Source: Setophaga petechia
Taxonomy: Eukaryota > Chordata > Aves > Passeriformes > Parulidae
Direction of reading: 5' to 3'
DNA: 64,000 bases
Assembly (NCBI GenBank): GCA_024362935.1
Contig: JANCRA010000003.1
Coordinates: forward strand, 9,042,001 to 9,106,000
Position numbers and translations under genes: made by a program. Under the pieces are notes generated by a model, which saw only the letters and a program-made list of their open reading frames with translations, ran no database searches and was not told the origin of the DNA. Positions 37,871 to 52,800 of the stretch are shown here, in pieces. Each line of letters begins with the position of its first letter. Position 1 is the stretch's first letter.

Positions 37871-40800
37871 CTAGAAAACACCATATTAGTGAGAATAAAA
37901 GCATCTCATTAGAACATTCATGCAACAATTAAACTAAGGCATCATGTCATTCTCTTGAAGTATTTTAATATTAAATTAACTTTTAAATTTAATTGCTGTC
38001 TCAATCAACTTTAAATAAATCCCTTAGATGTATAAATACTCCCACTCTTCCTGTTCTAATGTGTTTTGGGGTTGGTTTTTTTTTTTTTTTTTGGTTCAAA
38101 GGAAAACAACATTTAATGCATTTGTGCAAACTACAAGAGTACATTTTTGGGAAATACCTTACCCTAAACTGTGAGCATGGATATGAGAAGAGATGTACTT
38201 TGCCAAAGTCATCTCCTGTTGATAGCAGTTTCCTCCCGTGGGATCGACAGACAGCGTTGATATCTGTGCCATCTGAACCTTCAGGCCACACACCTGAAAC
38301 ACAGAGGGACTCATTAAAGGCTTTTATGCAGGAAATAAAAGTGACAGCCTAAGTTTCTGTTAAAATATTAATAAAGAATGACTTGTTTAAGGAAAAGAAA
38401 AACCTATAAAAATAACTGTATCTGAGTCAGAATGTGTACTTCCATACTACCTAAAGTCCAAATCCTAAGAGGTAATCAAACATAAAAAACCACTTTATTC
38501 CCTCTAGTCAGCAAAGTGCTTTGTACTCTGAGAAGATGCATTCTGCTGAATTACAGTCATGTGTCTGAGCCTGAAAGAATTTTCCTATGGTTATGTGAAA
38601 AAGTAACACAGTTACTGCTTTTTTTTTCCCTTCTCCTTATGTATGAGTTAACAGACCTTTTCATATTACATGGGTATGTTTTTTAGACTTGAATATGATC
38701 CAAAAGTATTTTCTTCATATTAATAAAGTCTAAAGTCTATGAAAAAAGACATTTTGTAGTTGCAATTATTATTTTAATTAATAAATCCCTTGAAAAGGAA
38801 GTGAACCTACTATAAGGTTTTTGAAAGCTTTTGTTCTACTGTGAGTACTTCACTGCCTTCCCCACAGACTGTACTCTGCATGAAGTAGTGTACTAAAAAT
38901 TAGCTGTTCTTGCATGAAGTAGTGTCCTAAAATCAAACTGTAAGGTCAACAGTGCAGAGAGCAAATCTGTGCACCACATCTTCAAAGCCTCTGAATATTT
39001 GCCTGTAATAAATTGCAATTTTACTAAAATCCACCCAGTTATTGAAATTTCAGGATTTTGTATGCAGTACTGCAGGCTTTTTCTGGTTATGATTTTCTAA
39101 TTTAGATTTTATCTAATCCCTACTCAACATAAAGAGCAGCAGGCTTTCAGAGACCACTGTCATCTTCAGTTATACTGCCTGTTCTGCCATCCTGACTTGG
39201 CAAAACCCCTGCTGTGTCTTGTCTCTGTGATTTTCAGTGCCTGTCCCTGTGTCACCTGTCCCCTGCAGTGTGCCCCTGTGTCACCTGTCCCCTGCAATGT
39301 GTCCCTGTGTCACCTGTCCCCTGCAGTGTGTCCCTGCAGCTGTGCCCACTCGAGGGCACGCTCCTCCTCTGCTGCTGCAGCTCAGGGTGACAGAGTTCCT
39401 ACTCCCCTAAGAACTCCCAAGGCACACTCCAGTTCCTCCTTCTTTGTTTTACTTCTAACCCCACAGTGGGCATTTGCCATGCACTGTGGGATCAGCTATG
39501 CTTCAGTCACTGGGATTCTTCCCAAATACAGCCTTTGTATCACTGCACAGCAATTCACTACGAGGTCATTCCATGTCTTTATAAGGAATTACAAATTGCT
39601 GTAAATCAAGTGCAAAGTCTGATTTGTAGACTGCTCTTGACTTTCCTGATGTGTGTGGAAACACCACATTGCTAGATCAGGGATAGTAAAAGAGGCCCAA
39701 AGAAACGGAACCTGCAAAGAAACTTAATAATTGCAACACCTCGAATTATGAATATGCAGAACAAAGAGACACAGAAAATCTTTTTAAAATATCTGCTTTG
39801 ACAAGAAGGAGGCTATGAATATCAAATGCCAGCTGAAAAGAGTCAGGAGTCTTCCCAAGAGGTCACTATGATGAATTGAATTTATAACCCCTGAAGGAAA
39901 TGGTTAAAGAAACAAGACTGCCATTTTGAAATGGGAAAAGGATAATAGTAAGATTTTTCTTTGAATCTCTTGGTTCTTTCAAAATTTACCCCAGCGCCTC
40001 GTTCAGTTTTTATGAACATGCAAATTGAATCCCCCTTGCTGAAAAAGTAGTCCTTATTTTTTCCCATCCTCTGCAGACCTGTAAAAGAGACCATTTCCTT
40101 TCTCTCATTTGAAGACTGATGCCATGCTATTTTTTCCTCCTCTTCTCGTAAAATTCATTCATTCATTCATTGTTTATTCAGGACAATATTTAGATAGATA
40201 ATTAATTATTCTTGCTAGTCAGCACATTATCTGTTGGTCCAATGTGCAAAAACCGGAAGCAGCCATTCTAGCTGTGACTGAAGCCAGTACTGATAAATGC
40301 ATGATTGCTTCACATTTTGCATGGCATCCTTTTCATTACACATCTCACTAATGTATCTGCCTTTCCTACAACAGCATAATGCTGTTGACTCATGTTCAGT
40401 TTGTATGCAAAAGTACAAAAGATCTCTTTGTGCAGATCTGCTCTCAGCTGTTCTGCATTTGTACAACTGGGTTCTGCCATTCTAGTGGGGAGCCTCCTCT
40501 TTGACTCTATTGAATTCCTTCCTTTTTTATACCACTCCTCTGTTTCTCAAGATAACTTGCTAATCCTGAAGCTTTACACCACCTACAAACTTTACAAGCT
40601 GATTTATGATGCATGCTATTAATAAAGATATTCAAACATAAGAATCCATTTGCAGTGTTCTAGTCGGTTTTGAGTCTGAGTTCCAATCAGTCTGAGTTCT
40701 TTGCTTGCAATGTTGTCAGGCTTTGTACAGTATCTTAGATTGCTTCTGTTTCTGTTCTTCACCTCAAACACTATTTTTTTCAAAACTAGGAATGTGCTAT

Positions 40801-43800
40801 GAACTGCTACCTTACTTTTGTATCCAGCAGCACATGGCTCTTGAAAGAGCTTATGGATCAGTAAGTGTTTTAAGTCTTTTCTCCTTCACATTTATGTGTT
40901 TGTATCACTAAAACATCCCCCCTCAAGCACACTTCTTTATGTGCTATTGACTTTCAGTTGAATCATCTCTAAACACATGCAGGCTGACTAATCTGTTCCC
41001 ATGCTCAAAGACAGGTGTTCAAGGGACCAGCGTTCCCTTTTCCCCCTGCATTGGTTATGCTGAGCTGTGGGTGCTATGCATAGTTTGGGATTTTTATGTG
41101 GTTCTACCAGAGAGAGAAAATATCTCTGGCTTCAGTAAGCCATAGCTACTGAAAAATCAATATACTAGAAGCCCCACATCCTGGATGCTGTGATTGCTGC
41201 TTCTGTGTGCTGCTTCTGAGGCCATCCCAGCAAGCATGCGAAGACTGTTCTAACTGGCTGCTCTGAGGCCCTAAAGTACTGATTGACTTAGAATAAAAAT
41301 GTATTGTTTTCCATCTCATAATTTATGTGCTTCTTCAATTTGTTATTTAGCCACTCACTCTGCACTTTAGCCTCTCCATATGGGATCTGAAGGCATATAT
41401 ATGATCCTGCCGATATTGCTTTTATTCTCCAGTTTTTCAGTATTTTGCCTGTTCTCTGTGAGGTGTTGAAAATAAGTACTAATGGTCTCAAGCTGTTTTT
41501 ACAGATACAACAAGGCTCTTTGCAATCAAATACTTTGAAAATAAGTGACTTATTTCAACTTTCCAAATTACTCCTTCCCTACTGAAAGCAGTAAGCCCTA
41601 ACTGGGTTTGCCATTAAATTGTAGTAAGTCTTTTACTAAAGAAATATTTTAAAAAGCATTGGGTTTTGTAACACTTCAGCTTTAGCAGTGTCATGTCTCC
41701 TCCCCTCTCAGTAGATTATTTTGTTTCATGCTCAAATAGCTGATCTGTTGCAAGAGGGAGATTCCCTCTCAAGCGTGACATGCCTCTCTCCTCTGACTTT
41801 CTATGCATCAAAAGCAGCCCTAGATTCTAAAAACTGTATTTTGTAGGAATCTGAACTAAAAAGTAAGGAACCCTCACATAAAGTATTTAGTATGTCAGAG
41901 TATCTGAACCTGTGATGCTAAAATGCAAGGACTTTGTAGCTTTGTAACTATGTGTAGGGTGTACTCAAACCCCAGAAATATTTTAATAGTTCCATAAGAG
42001 CCTCTATCCCTTAAATGAAAAATACATAATGTCAACATGCAGCCAATCTTGCAGGATTTACTAAATCTGTGTGCTGTGATATCCAAGTGCTATCCAAGCA
42101 CTGCTTGTCAGCTAAATGACAGAAAACTTGAAGGTGTTTTCCCAGCATACTGCTACTGCCATGGCATCTTCAGGCCCTTGAAAATTGAAACCATGCCCTC
42201 GTCTGCCTTCAAACACATCACTGCAATCTATTCTACTTGAAACATGGGTGCAAATATTCCTTGTTTACCACTTGTACTAAACCAGACTCTGAACTTCTAC
42301 CATGGCTTCCTATTTCTTCTTGAGGACTCAAGAATTTGAAGCTTCTTGTACTCAGTGTTTGTAACCATCTGTCCAGCCCTGCACATATTGTAGAGTGAGT
42401 ACAAAGCTTCAGACTACATTGGGGAAAGTGGATTATTCAAAACTAGCAAAAGAGAAGTCCCATGGAAACAAACCACTGGCTTTTGTTATGTTTTTCTTTT
42501 AGAATTTCTTTCACTCAGTTTAATTATTATAATTTAATTGCTACAGACTCTATCACAATACATGATAAGTTCTTAATGAAGGAGACTATAATTCATTTTG
42601 TGTCTGCACAGTAACCAGAGCAAATAAAACCCATTTTGGTAAGGGAAATTGACCCACTAACTGCCTAAATACATGACAATTTCAAAGAACTGGTACTTTA
42701 AATTAAACATTATGAGAAGCTGCTCTACTGTGACAGAAAGGGCAGTGTGTGATTTTTTCCTTATCTCCCACTTATGTTGTAATATGATATTTGTACTTGA
42801 AGCTAGCAAGAATATTAAATCAGAGTCTTTCTGGATTGAAATAAGAAGACAGATTGTAATAAAAATGGCATAACAGAAGTTCTGTATTTTTCCCTGAATT
42901 ATGAATAGTCATGTTTCATAAGCAAAAGTTGGCATTCCAAGTATTTGTTAATAAGAAGATTGGTAAGAGCTTTTAAGAGGAAATGAACTTACCAAAAACA
43001 TGGAATCCTAAAGTACAGGTGTAAGTGGCCCATTCTATATCCCTAGTTGTTTCAACACTCACAACTTGTTTACAAGCAGAGGGGATCCCTAGAAAAGAAA
43101 AAAACCCCACATAACAACATATTTAATACTCAAATTGTATAGATTTCTGATTACACGAGATGAATTAAAACATATGGTTGATCTTGGCAGTTATATGGTC
43201 TCATTTAAATTTTAAATCTGTGTTAGACTGCCTGAACTTTGCACAAAAGGACTAAATATAATTCTTACTCACAGTATAAGATTTCATAGTCTCCTGAATT
43301 TGACACAAGATATTGTGAATTAACAGACCAATCCAGATGAGTAATGAAGCTGGAATGACCCTACAAAGAGAAAATGTATTGTATCAACTGCACTAACAGT
43401 GTGCCACAATGTGACAGTGTTAATACAGTGCTAGAAAATACACTTTGGGTGTTGATACCGAACCAGGAGAAAAAAAGTTACTTACTGAACATTTGCCAAT
43501 TCTAGTGTACTTTCTTCCATTTTCACTTACACCATATATATATATACAGTTGTCATGGGAACCTATTGCCAAGAAGTTTCCATCTATAAACAGAAAAGTG
43601 AAACGGCAATTATTCTGTAAGAAAGAACTTAGGCTAATTTTGAAAAGTTTGTTTGAAAAGTCACAGACAAGAGGAACTGTTCTTAAAGGCTTGATACTGA
43701 AAAATGAATAAATGAAATGTTATTTTTAATTTTCCAGTTGCATATTGATGTATCTATCCAGACTAAAAACCAGCAATTTAATACTAACAAATATTACTGT

Positions 43801-46800
43801 TAAAAACACATGACATTTTTGGAAGCAGCTACAGTCCATTTAGGGCTAACCTGATTGCAACAACCAGCAGAGTTAAGTGTTTTTTTCCCCCGTTCTTCAG
43901 AGTGAAACCATATTGAACATGTTGGGGAGGGAGAGAAAACAAAACTAGAGCTTAAGATACCACCCATAAAGTCCTGCCAATGTTTCATGGCACACTTATT
44001 TTCAACTTCAGTGTGGCAAGAGGGGACTTATTATAAAACAAGCCAACCCCTAATTTAATAAAAAAATTCAATGCCTTTTTTTCCCAGTAAATAAATGCTC
44101 TCAAACCTGGTGAGTAACGCATTACAGACAGCTGTTCGTTTCCATCTGTGTGTACAGTGACCAAGTCTTTTGTTTCTGTGTCAAACACAAACCACCTGTT
44201 GTAAACACAGAAAGAGGCCAATAAATCATTCCAAGAGGAATTTAAATCTACTGTAATCTTGACCAACTTTTCTTCTGTCAAAATAGCATAAGTTTTATAC
44301 CAAGAAGAGAAAAGCAGCAAATGCTACTCAGTTTTGTCTATTTTTACTTTATAACACAATGGTAGTTTCTTTCACATCTTTTTAAACTGTAAAAATGCAT
44401 GACCCCAACATCAGTCTTCAGATTTTAGTGTGTTTTAGTATGTCATGCATAAGAATAAAATAAGCATCACTTGTGATGTCCCTTCTCCTTTAAAGACCTT
44501 CCTGTATGCTATGCTAAAAATTGCTGTGTTTAAATTGAAGGCTGCACTAAATCCTAGAGCAAGGGAAAACACAAGCAAACATCAGGACCATTCCCTTCTG
44601 ATAGAAGAAAGGGATGAATTCATTTATTTTAAAGTGAATTAATTCATTATTTTTACAGTAGTTTAAATTAATTGATTAATTTTAATGAACCAAAAATTCG
44701 TTTGTGAAAACATGTAGAAAGGACAAGGATAAAATTTGCATTTCAATACTTGCATCAGATTACTAAAGACAAAAAGAATATTTGTCTCAAAGTTTCTCCT
44801 TCTGTTTTACTTTATTTGGTAGATAAAGCACATTCAGTAACAAAAGTAAGTCCTTTCTTTAGGACTGATATAAAATCTGAAATAAGCTTGCCTCATATGC
44901 TCAGTGAACTGGAACTGTTTTCAGTACTAACAGCCAAGCCTGCCCTCAAGTGACACTAAAGGAGAGGGAGAAGTTAGGCAAAGGCAAAGTCCCTCCTGTC
45001 AGGGACAGCCACAGATAAACCCTGCAGCTGCCACTGATGTCACCAAAGGCTCAACATGCTGCCTAAAATACTCTCCTGCACCTCAGTTTCCTCTGCCTTG
45101 TTTATTCCTCACATTCTGCAAGCAGAACAAGCCTCTTAATGTGCATCTTTACACTATGTCTAGCACAGGGGAACATTTGCCAATTTTTTTAAAGCCTCTC
45201 TGGTTGTCACTGCATTAGGGATCATGAACCCCTTGCTACATTTTCCAACACACAGAATTTTTCTAAGTGATTTCCTCCATACAGCCCTAAAGACCTTGGA
45301 GAAAATCTCCCTCCACTACATCAGACTCCCCATTTAGCCTCTCCTTTTTCCCAGTGGACACAAAGATTTAACATTTAGGTCACTGGTATGGTGACAACAC
45401 TTCCCATGTCAGATCTCACAGCTAACCCAGACTTCCTGCCCTCTCTAAATGTCCTCCTCCCACTGATCTACACTGTCTCTCTCCCAGGGCAGAAACCATC
45501 TCTGTTCATGCAACACTCAGCAAACACTGGGTGCTGGCCCAAGCCCAGGGTTTCTAGGCACTAAAGCAATACAAATAAATTTCACTGTGACATTCAATAG
45601 AAATCAATAGGGGATGAAGATGTGTGATTGCATACATCTACATGAGCTTGGATGTGAGCTGGAAAAATCAGTGCTTTTTGGTGCCCAAGGTGTAGCTCTG
45701 CACCTCTTACCTTCCAGTTAGTGTCCCTACTGCAACAACAGATGCTGAAGGATGAAAACCTGAAGACTGTGCTGGATCCTGAAATGTTTCAGAAAGAAAC
45801 TGCTTTTTTACCAGTCCATGCTATCAAGTTGTAACAAAAATACAATTCAATTATTTGCCTCTGGAACACAGTAAAACTATCTTGTTGATTTTTAGAGGTA
45901 ATTTCTTCTCTTTCAATATAAAATTGAGGCATAAAAAACCATTTTTAACTAATTGAAATATTTTATTTTCCTTCTATACAAGGCCACTCTTTTCTTTACT
46001 CTCTAAAAATAATTTGGCGAGTGATTTCATAACAATAACATTGGCAATGGCAGCTTCTCAATAAATCCCAAAGAAATAAGAGATAAAAATAACTTCTTAA
46101 ACTAGAGCTGACCTTAGAATTAAGCATCAAAGCTGCAGTTTACCTACAGTCTGAAGGACAAGCAAGTCCCTTATTCAACAAAGGTACATGGCACTTTGCA
46201 GGAGGGGTAAAGCCTAACTCCTACACACACCAGCACCTTTTTCCAGCACCTGCTAAGCTGCAGCTCAGAAAGGGCATTAAAGGGCATAAACTGGGTTTCT
46301 TATTTGGATGTGCAATTTTAAAACAGTTTACTTTGTAAAACTTTAGTGTTTTTCTTGCAACTTAAACATATTCCTAAAAAAGGTAAGCATTTTCTTCCTA
46401 ATACCTGTCCAGTTACAAAGAATGAGGTCCAGAACTTTTCAGGTTATAGCAGAAAATACCAATATAGGTTTTTTTTCGTCATACCATTAAAACATAATTT
46501 TAAAATGCAAGCAAAAAACCCGGTCTGGTGATCCATCTCATGGAAATGCTTGTGTCCCTTATTTTCTGTATTTTAAAACAGTATCACACTGTAGCTCTTT
46601 CAGTAAAGCTGCTGACATTTTTAGTAATTGGTCATTACTAGCCCTAGAGACTAGGTGGAAAGGATATTCTCATTAATGATAAGCAAGTGACTAATTTAAA
46701 ATAATTACTAACTCTAAAGAAAATTTCAGAGAATTGTTGAGATCCAGGATTTCTATGCCCAGCTTCTAATACACTACAGCATTCCCGAAAGGAAAATTTC

Positions 46801-49800
46801 CTAATGTTTTTAAAGTATAATTTCATAGCAAATGCAAAGATATTTTACTGAATAAACCAGAGGTTCAAACACTGCATTTAATCTAACTTGTACTCAGAAT
46901 AGCTGCATTAAAAGGCTTTTACATTGATCTCTATGACAAAAATAGGTTAACATGAAATGATTTTTTCCCTCAAGTTAATATTTTAAGATAATTTTATACT
47001 ATAATCTTAAGAAAAAACAAAATGACTAGAGAATTTCTGTAACAGGAGAGCTGTATTTAATAAATGTATACCTCTATAATCTTGTTCCAGATAGGATGGT
47101 GAGTGGTTGCATCCCAGAGTGTAATGTGTTTGTCATGTCCACATGTGAAGAACTGAGGCTTTGAGGAATGGACTGCAAGCCCCCAGAGCTCATCGGTGTG
47201 GCCCTATGCAAGCAGAGATGGTTTTGGACAAGAAGGTCAGGCCATGAAAACTAAACATGTTTAAACACTATTAAAATGGCCAAACTATATATTAAAACAT
47301 TCCAAAAGTATGTTAGCTCTAGATAGATACACATTTATAATTATTCTTATTGCTGAAAGTACTGTAATAATAAATCAGATGCATATTTATTAAAACTAAT
47401 TTTAAACTGGAAAATTACTGCTCTTACACACTTAGAAGTGCTCCTGTAAGGAAACTCAGATTACCTGGGTAATTGGGAAAAAGTCTCCTGACAGGGTGCC
47501 CTGTAGGACAAAGTTTCTGGTGGTTCCTATTAATACAACGTCCCCTTTTCCCTCTGCGACTGTTCTTATTGGACCAAACTGCTCTGGAATCTGTGGTCAG
47601 AACAGACAAAAGGACAGATAAGTCAGACAATTTGTCAGGTATTGCCATTTTTAAAGTAGTAAAAGTATTTTAATAAATATTGCACAGCAAAGAAATGAAA
47701 CAAATTAATACACGTGCCTGTCTTGCAAAATTTTATAACAACTTGCATCAGTTCAGTAACCTCTATAACACTGCAAGACAAGACTTTCTTAGCTACAGAA
47801 TATTCAGCTAAATCAAGTATTGCAAGTAACATAAAGGTTCCTTCATGCTGTGTTAATTCAATAGTATTTAATTGCAGCTGTGATATCAGAATAAGCATTT
47901 CTACTCTGAGCATTTTCTGGCAATGAATGTTTCTTTAATTGCAGCCTTGGTTCTGAAAGAGCCAGTGCAAGTCTCTAAAATAAAGTTCAAGGGAAGATGT
48001 AAAATAACAAGGAATACAAGTATATGAACAAATAAGTGAAAAAGGACACCACAGTTAGAAACAGCATAACAAGCATGTCCCTTGTACTGTGTTAAAAACT
48101 GAATTACAAAAAGAGACATATCAATTGTATATATATTTGCAACATTAAATATTAATATTATAAAGTTAATTATATAGTATCATTATTTAATTATTATTTA
48201 ATATTATATAGTAGAGTTGAAACCCTTCCTCAGACTTTTCTGCTGATTCTTCTCTTACATTCAGTATGTAAACAAAGTAGTTCCATCCAAACAAATTCTG
48301 CTTTAGTCTTCTAAGTTCCTACATAGCAGCTGGAGAAATTTTCAAATTTTGTTTAAATTACATTTTAAAAACAACAACATCAACCAAGAAATAAATGAAA
48401 AACTTTAAGTATTAAAATCCTAAAAAAATCCTGACATCATTTAGGCAAAGAGGAATGCATAAAACCATTTCAATACTGTAACACTCTGAAGTTAAACATT
48501 ACCTCACATTATTAAATGAAAAGAAAGGAAGAAATAATATAGAAAGATACACAAGATCTGTTTTCCAGCTACCACAGACCTTAGAAAGGAAATATTAAAT
48601 TAATGAAGAGGCAATCACAGGAATGATCTGAGGACTGAAAATTTGAGGTGTCTGTGTAGGGCCAGGAGCTGGACTCGATGATCCTGATGGAGCCCTTCCA
48701 ACTCAGCATATGAAAATACTGTATTTTACCACTGATTTGCTTTCCCATAGAATACAGGTCCATAAGGAAAAAAAAAAAAATATGTTCAGAGGACAACAGA
48801 ATTTTATTTCAAGTAGCAGAGTAATTTCAAGATAGGCAATACCACCTCTGTTTTGTGAATTTTTTGGTAGTTTCCATTCCAAGAGATCAGCTTTCGGTCT
48901 TTTCCTCCTCCTGATACCAAAGTGCCATCTCGCAGCATGCACAGGGCAAAGATTCCACCCTCGTGTGCTCCTTGAACTGCATGGCTTATTCTGTTGGTAC
49001 CTGAATAGAAGGAAAAAAGGCATTACTACTGAAATACTTAAGAGCTTATTTCCCCCATATTTTTTTTTCTCTATTCCTCTACTATCTCTCAAGGATTGCA
49101 TTTAAACAATGATAACAGTGGGCATGGGGTGCTGGACCAAAACAGACCTACAGAAGAGGCCCAATTAGTACATCTTATCATATATTACCCCCACCTCAAA
49201 AATGAAAAGCGCACATACTTAGTCTAGGTCAAGAACAAAATAAAATAGGTTCATTTAAACCTTTCAAGGGGGTTTAAGTAAAATAATTTGACATCACATC
49301 TGATCTGCAGTAGGACTACACACCTTATCAGCAAAACCCCATAATCTAGTCACTTTTATCCTCCAGATAGAAGATATTCTACAGCCTCCAGATCCTGAAT
49401 TTGTACCAAAATCTGACTAAGCCAGAGGTCCTTGTATATCTGGCAGTATGTGCTGATCACTGTCCAGAGGAGCCTGTACTTATTTACTGATTAACTTGGC
49501 TTGTTTAAGTAGCTTAGACTCAATGCTGTCAAAACCAACTACATTAGATTAAGTATTTCTAATTTGGTAAATTATTACTATTATGAATTACAAATAAATG
49601 ATTACTGGTGATTCTATTACTGAAATGTGCACCTTGCATCAAAGCTTGGCTAACTTCATGTTTAGCACAAGTGAGGGGCTGATGCAAGTTAGGAAAAACC
49701 AATTGTCTTTTCCTTCATCCAGCTCTATGGATATAATGTGTCAGGCACAACTGGTTTCTATCAAGAGAAATTTTTGCTAAGGATACTCTGACCTGGTGGA

Positions 49801-52800
49801 AGCAGCCCTCTCTTGCACATAGAGCTCTGAGTCAAAAGTAGTGAAGGCAGAGCAAGTACACTGTACTGAGACAGAAAAACAAGAAAAACATTTTTGTCCA
49901 ACCCTAAAGAGCTGGCAGAACTTGAGTTCTTGAGCACATAGAGAATTCCCTTTTATTTCTGGGAGAAAGGGTAGAAGAGGCTGCTTGCAGCAAAGGCAGA
50001 AATTGGTCTACCAGCACGATGGCAAACTGGCCCCTGAGTAGTGCACAGTCCCTGTCTCCCTTGTCTGCTGGCAGTCCAAAATAACAATAAAGAACAGGAC
50101 ATGGGACAGTGTAATTTCTAAAGTCAGTTTAGAAGGAAAAGTGTTGAAGTGCCTTGCTATAAATTACCATAGGAAAAAGGAAAGGGAAATAAATGAGAAG
50201 ACAAGTTACAAACATCATATCCACCCCCATTCCCAGCAGTGTACTGGACAAGGAGATAATTAGCTGACAGTCCTTGGTTGAAAAATAAATCTACAAAAAC
50301 AGCTCAGTAAGGTTCAACTGTATAACTGATTCACTGTATTGTTTTCAGGGTCTTATCCCATTCAGTAGTATCTTGGGAGAAAGCACTGAGTAAATAGGAA
50401 AAAGCTGTTATCCATATCCCTTCTTCCTTTGCTAATAAGGCCTCCTTTAAGGGATTCTGTGTATCCCTATGCATGGCATCTCAGGCACTAAGTACACATT
50501 TAGGATGTTGCTGCTGTTTGCCCTCTGGCAGGCATTGCCTTCTGCTGCCTAAAAAAAGGTCTCTTCTTACTAGAAAATGCTTTTTAAGAAGTTCTTCCTA
50601 TCCATCTGTTCTTCTGGAATAAAGCTGAGGAATACAATTAGATCTGAAAACATACTAGCTTGACTTCCTAGGAAAACAAATACTGCTATTTGTTGTCTTT
50701 TTTAAAGTGTGTGTCAATAGGCATAATTTCTGCTAACAGTAGAGAGGGACAGGATAGGAGACTGGAGATCATCAATTATATTAACAATGTTTCTTTCTGT
50801 ACAGTGATTAAAGAAAGAACTTTTCTTGGCATCTCTTACATCAGTAAAAGCCCCGCATGCTGGCATAGCTCTGTGATTCAGTATTTTACCATAGGAAACA
50901 CATTTGATAGAATTTTGTGCTCCAGCAGTTAGGTACAGATATTCTTTAGCTTCTTGTAGAAAATAATCCAGGCACAATCTCCTGGATTGGTCTTGGGAAA
51001 GACCTCAAGATAAAACAAAATTTATTCTTCTTGAAATGAAGCTCTACACTCAAGTCTATACTCACAGTCTAATATTAAGATGGAAGTGAATAGTGAAATT
51101 TTATCTTACCTTTCCCCCAAACCAAAATGTTTCCACTTGAGTCTCCTGTAATAGTATCACCATTTTCAGAAAAGGTCACACACAGGACAAACTTTGGCTT
51201 CTCTTGTTTCTGCATGGTTATGAAAAATATACACTCACAGCAACACACAACCCATGGATTTTAACTTTATGCATTTGGTTAATTTAGTTTAGTCTTATAC
51301 ACCTCTACTATCACTCAAATATCTACTAGAGTTAAACACATTCTTACAGTCTAAACAGAATAATCTGTGCAAGGGCAGAAGATGCATCCCCTGAGGTTTG
51401 TGGCCCAATCCTGCACCCTTTAATTGCAAGCTGGGGACAGAGTGAGTGAGAGCAGGCCTGCCAACATGTAACACATGACCAGGACTGCTCTGAGATAAAC
51501 CAAATCCCCCAGCTACTGCAGAATGCCAAAGACTGGAGTATTTAGAAGTGGCCAAAGTTTCAAAAAAGCTTTATTATTATAATTCTTAACTCCACCAGTT
51601 TCTAGGAGAAAAAACCTTATTACTAGAGGGTTTGGCCATAATGTAAGAATTAAGGAATCATCTCTTGAAAGAAGCCCAAGTTTCAGTAATGAAACTCTGC
51701 ATTTAAGATATTTACAGCAACAAAACAATTAAATGTGTAAGGGAACAAAAACATCACTGGCAGTTTCTAAGGACATTATACATTCCTTGTTGACAACCTA
51801 TGTGTATTATCTCTTTCTCCCCCAAACTAATAGCTGTTCTATGCAAGGACCACAACCTTTTTCCAGCTCTAACCATCATCAAGACCAAAAGAGCCAGAAG
51901 AAGAAGAAAAATCAATTTAAAATGCATGAAAAATAAAATGTGACAAAATTTAAATGCATTCTCTCAGCATCTCCTCCTGATTTCACACAAAGTATATTAA
52001 CTGACATTGTAAATATTTGTTCTGACTATCCTTGGGGGCCATGACTCCACAAGCAGTTAACTAGCACTCACTGGAGTTATCTGCAGTCATTGCAAACATC
52101 CCTCAGTTGTGCATGCAAGTGCTATACAGCTTAGTCTATATTCCACAACAAAACCAAATCAAACCTTGAAATGAAAATGATATTTACCAAATAGTGGCCA
52201 GCTCAATCTGTGTTTGAATGACATATGTGCATGTGTCTGAGCAGAACAGAGGAAAAGGGAAGGAAATTCATACCAATGTATTTTTATGCGGTCTTTCCTC
52301 TCATAAAATAAAAATCTCTTCCCTCACACTCTCTCTCTCTTTTTTTTTAGTCATAGAGAGTTTTAAGGTAATTTTATTTTCCACAGGTTGTGGGTGAGAG
52401 GGTGGGGGTATGAGGCAAAAAGAATATAGGAAAAAGAATACAAGGAACAATGGGTAATTGCATCTGAACATTTCAGTGTGGAAGTTCTACCCATGGAAAA
52501 GTTCTCTGTGAATACCATGAATGCCACCTGAACTTCTGCAATATTTTCAGTTTAATAATAATAATTTCTTTTGATTTACTCAAATCTTATTAAACCTTAT
52601 TTCTGTATGACTGTATCATTACTATAAACATAAAATTAGAGAAGCATTTTATTTTACCTCAAATAATCCTTGCTTTTTAATAAGGGAATTCCCTTCTAGT
52701 GTCCAAAAATAAAGGTGTGATTTTCCACAGGTAACTATTATATTTGTATCAGTAGGGTGAAAATCTGCAGCAAATACAGCCTCATTAGAGCACTTGGAAG

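Larger units (their letters stand above)
38294..42992 (-). other. EML1: EML1 intron, 4.7 kb
   Basis: This AT-rich intron has no additional exon that I can support. It contains a 29-bp minisatellite (39244-39340) and an (ATTC)4 run. No CR1 or LTR is recognised. Open frames are short. Confidence 0.85.

Noticed and set aside
39197..39604. 135-codon Cys/Pro-rich open frame
   Set aside because: Its distinctive part is the 29-bp minisatellite, it lies in an EML1 intron in antisense orientation, and it lacks splice signals.
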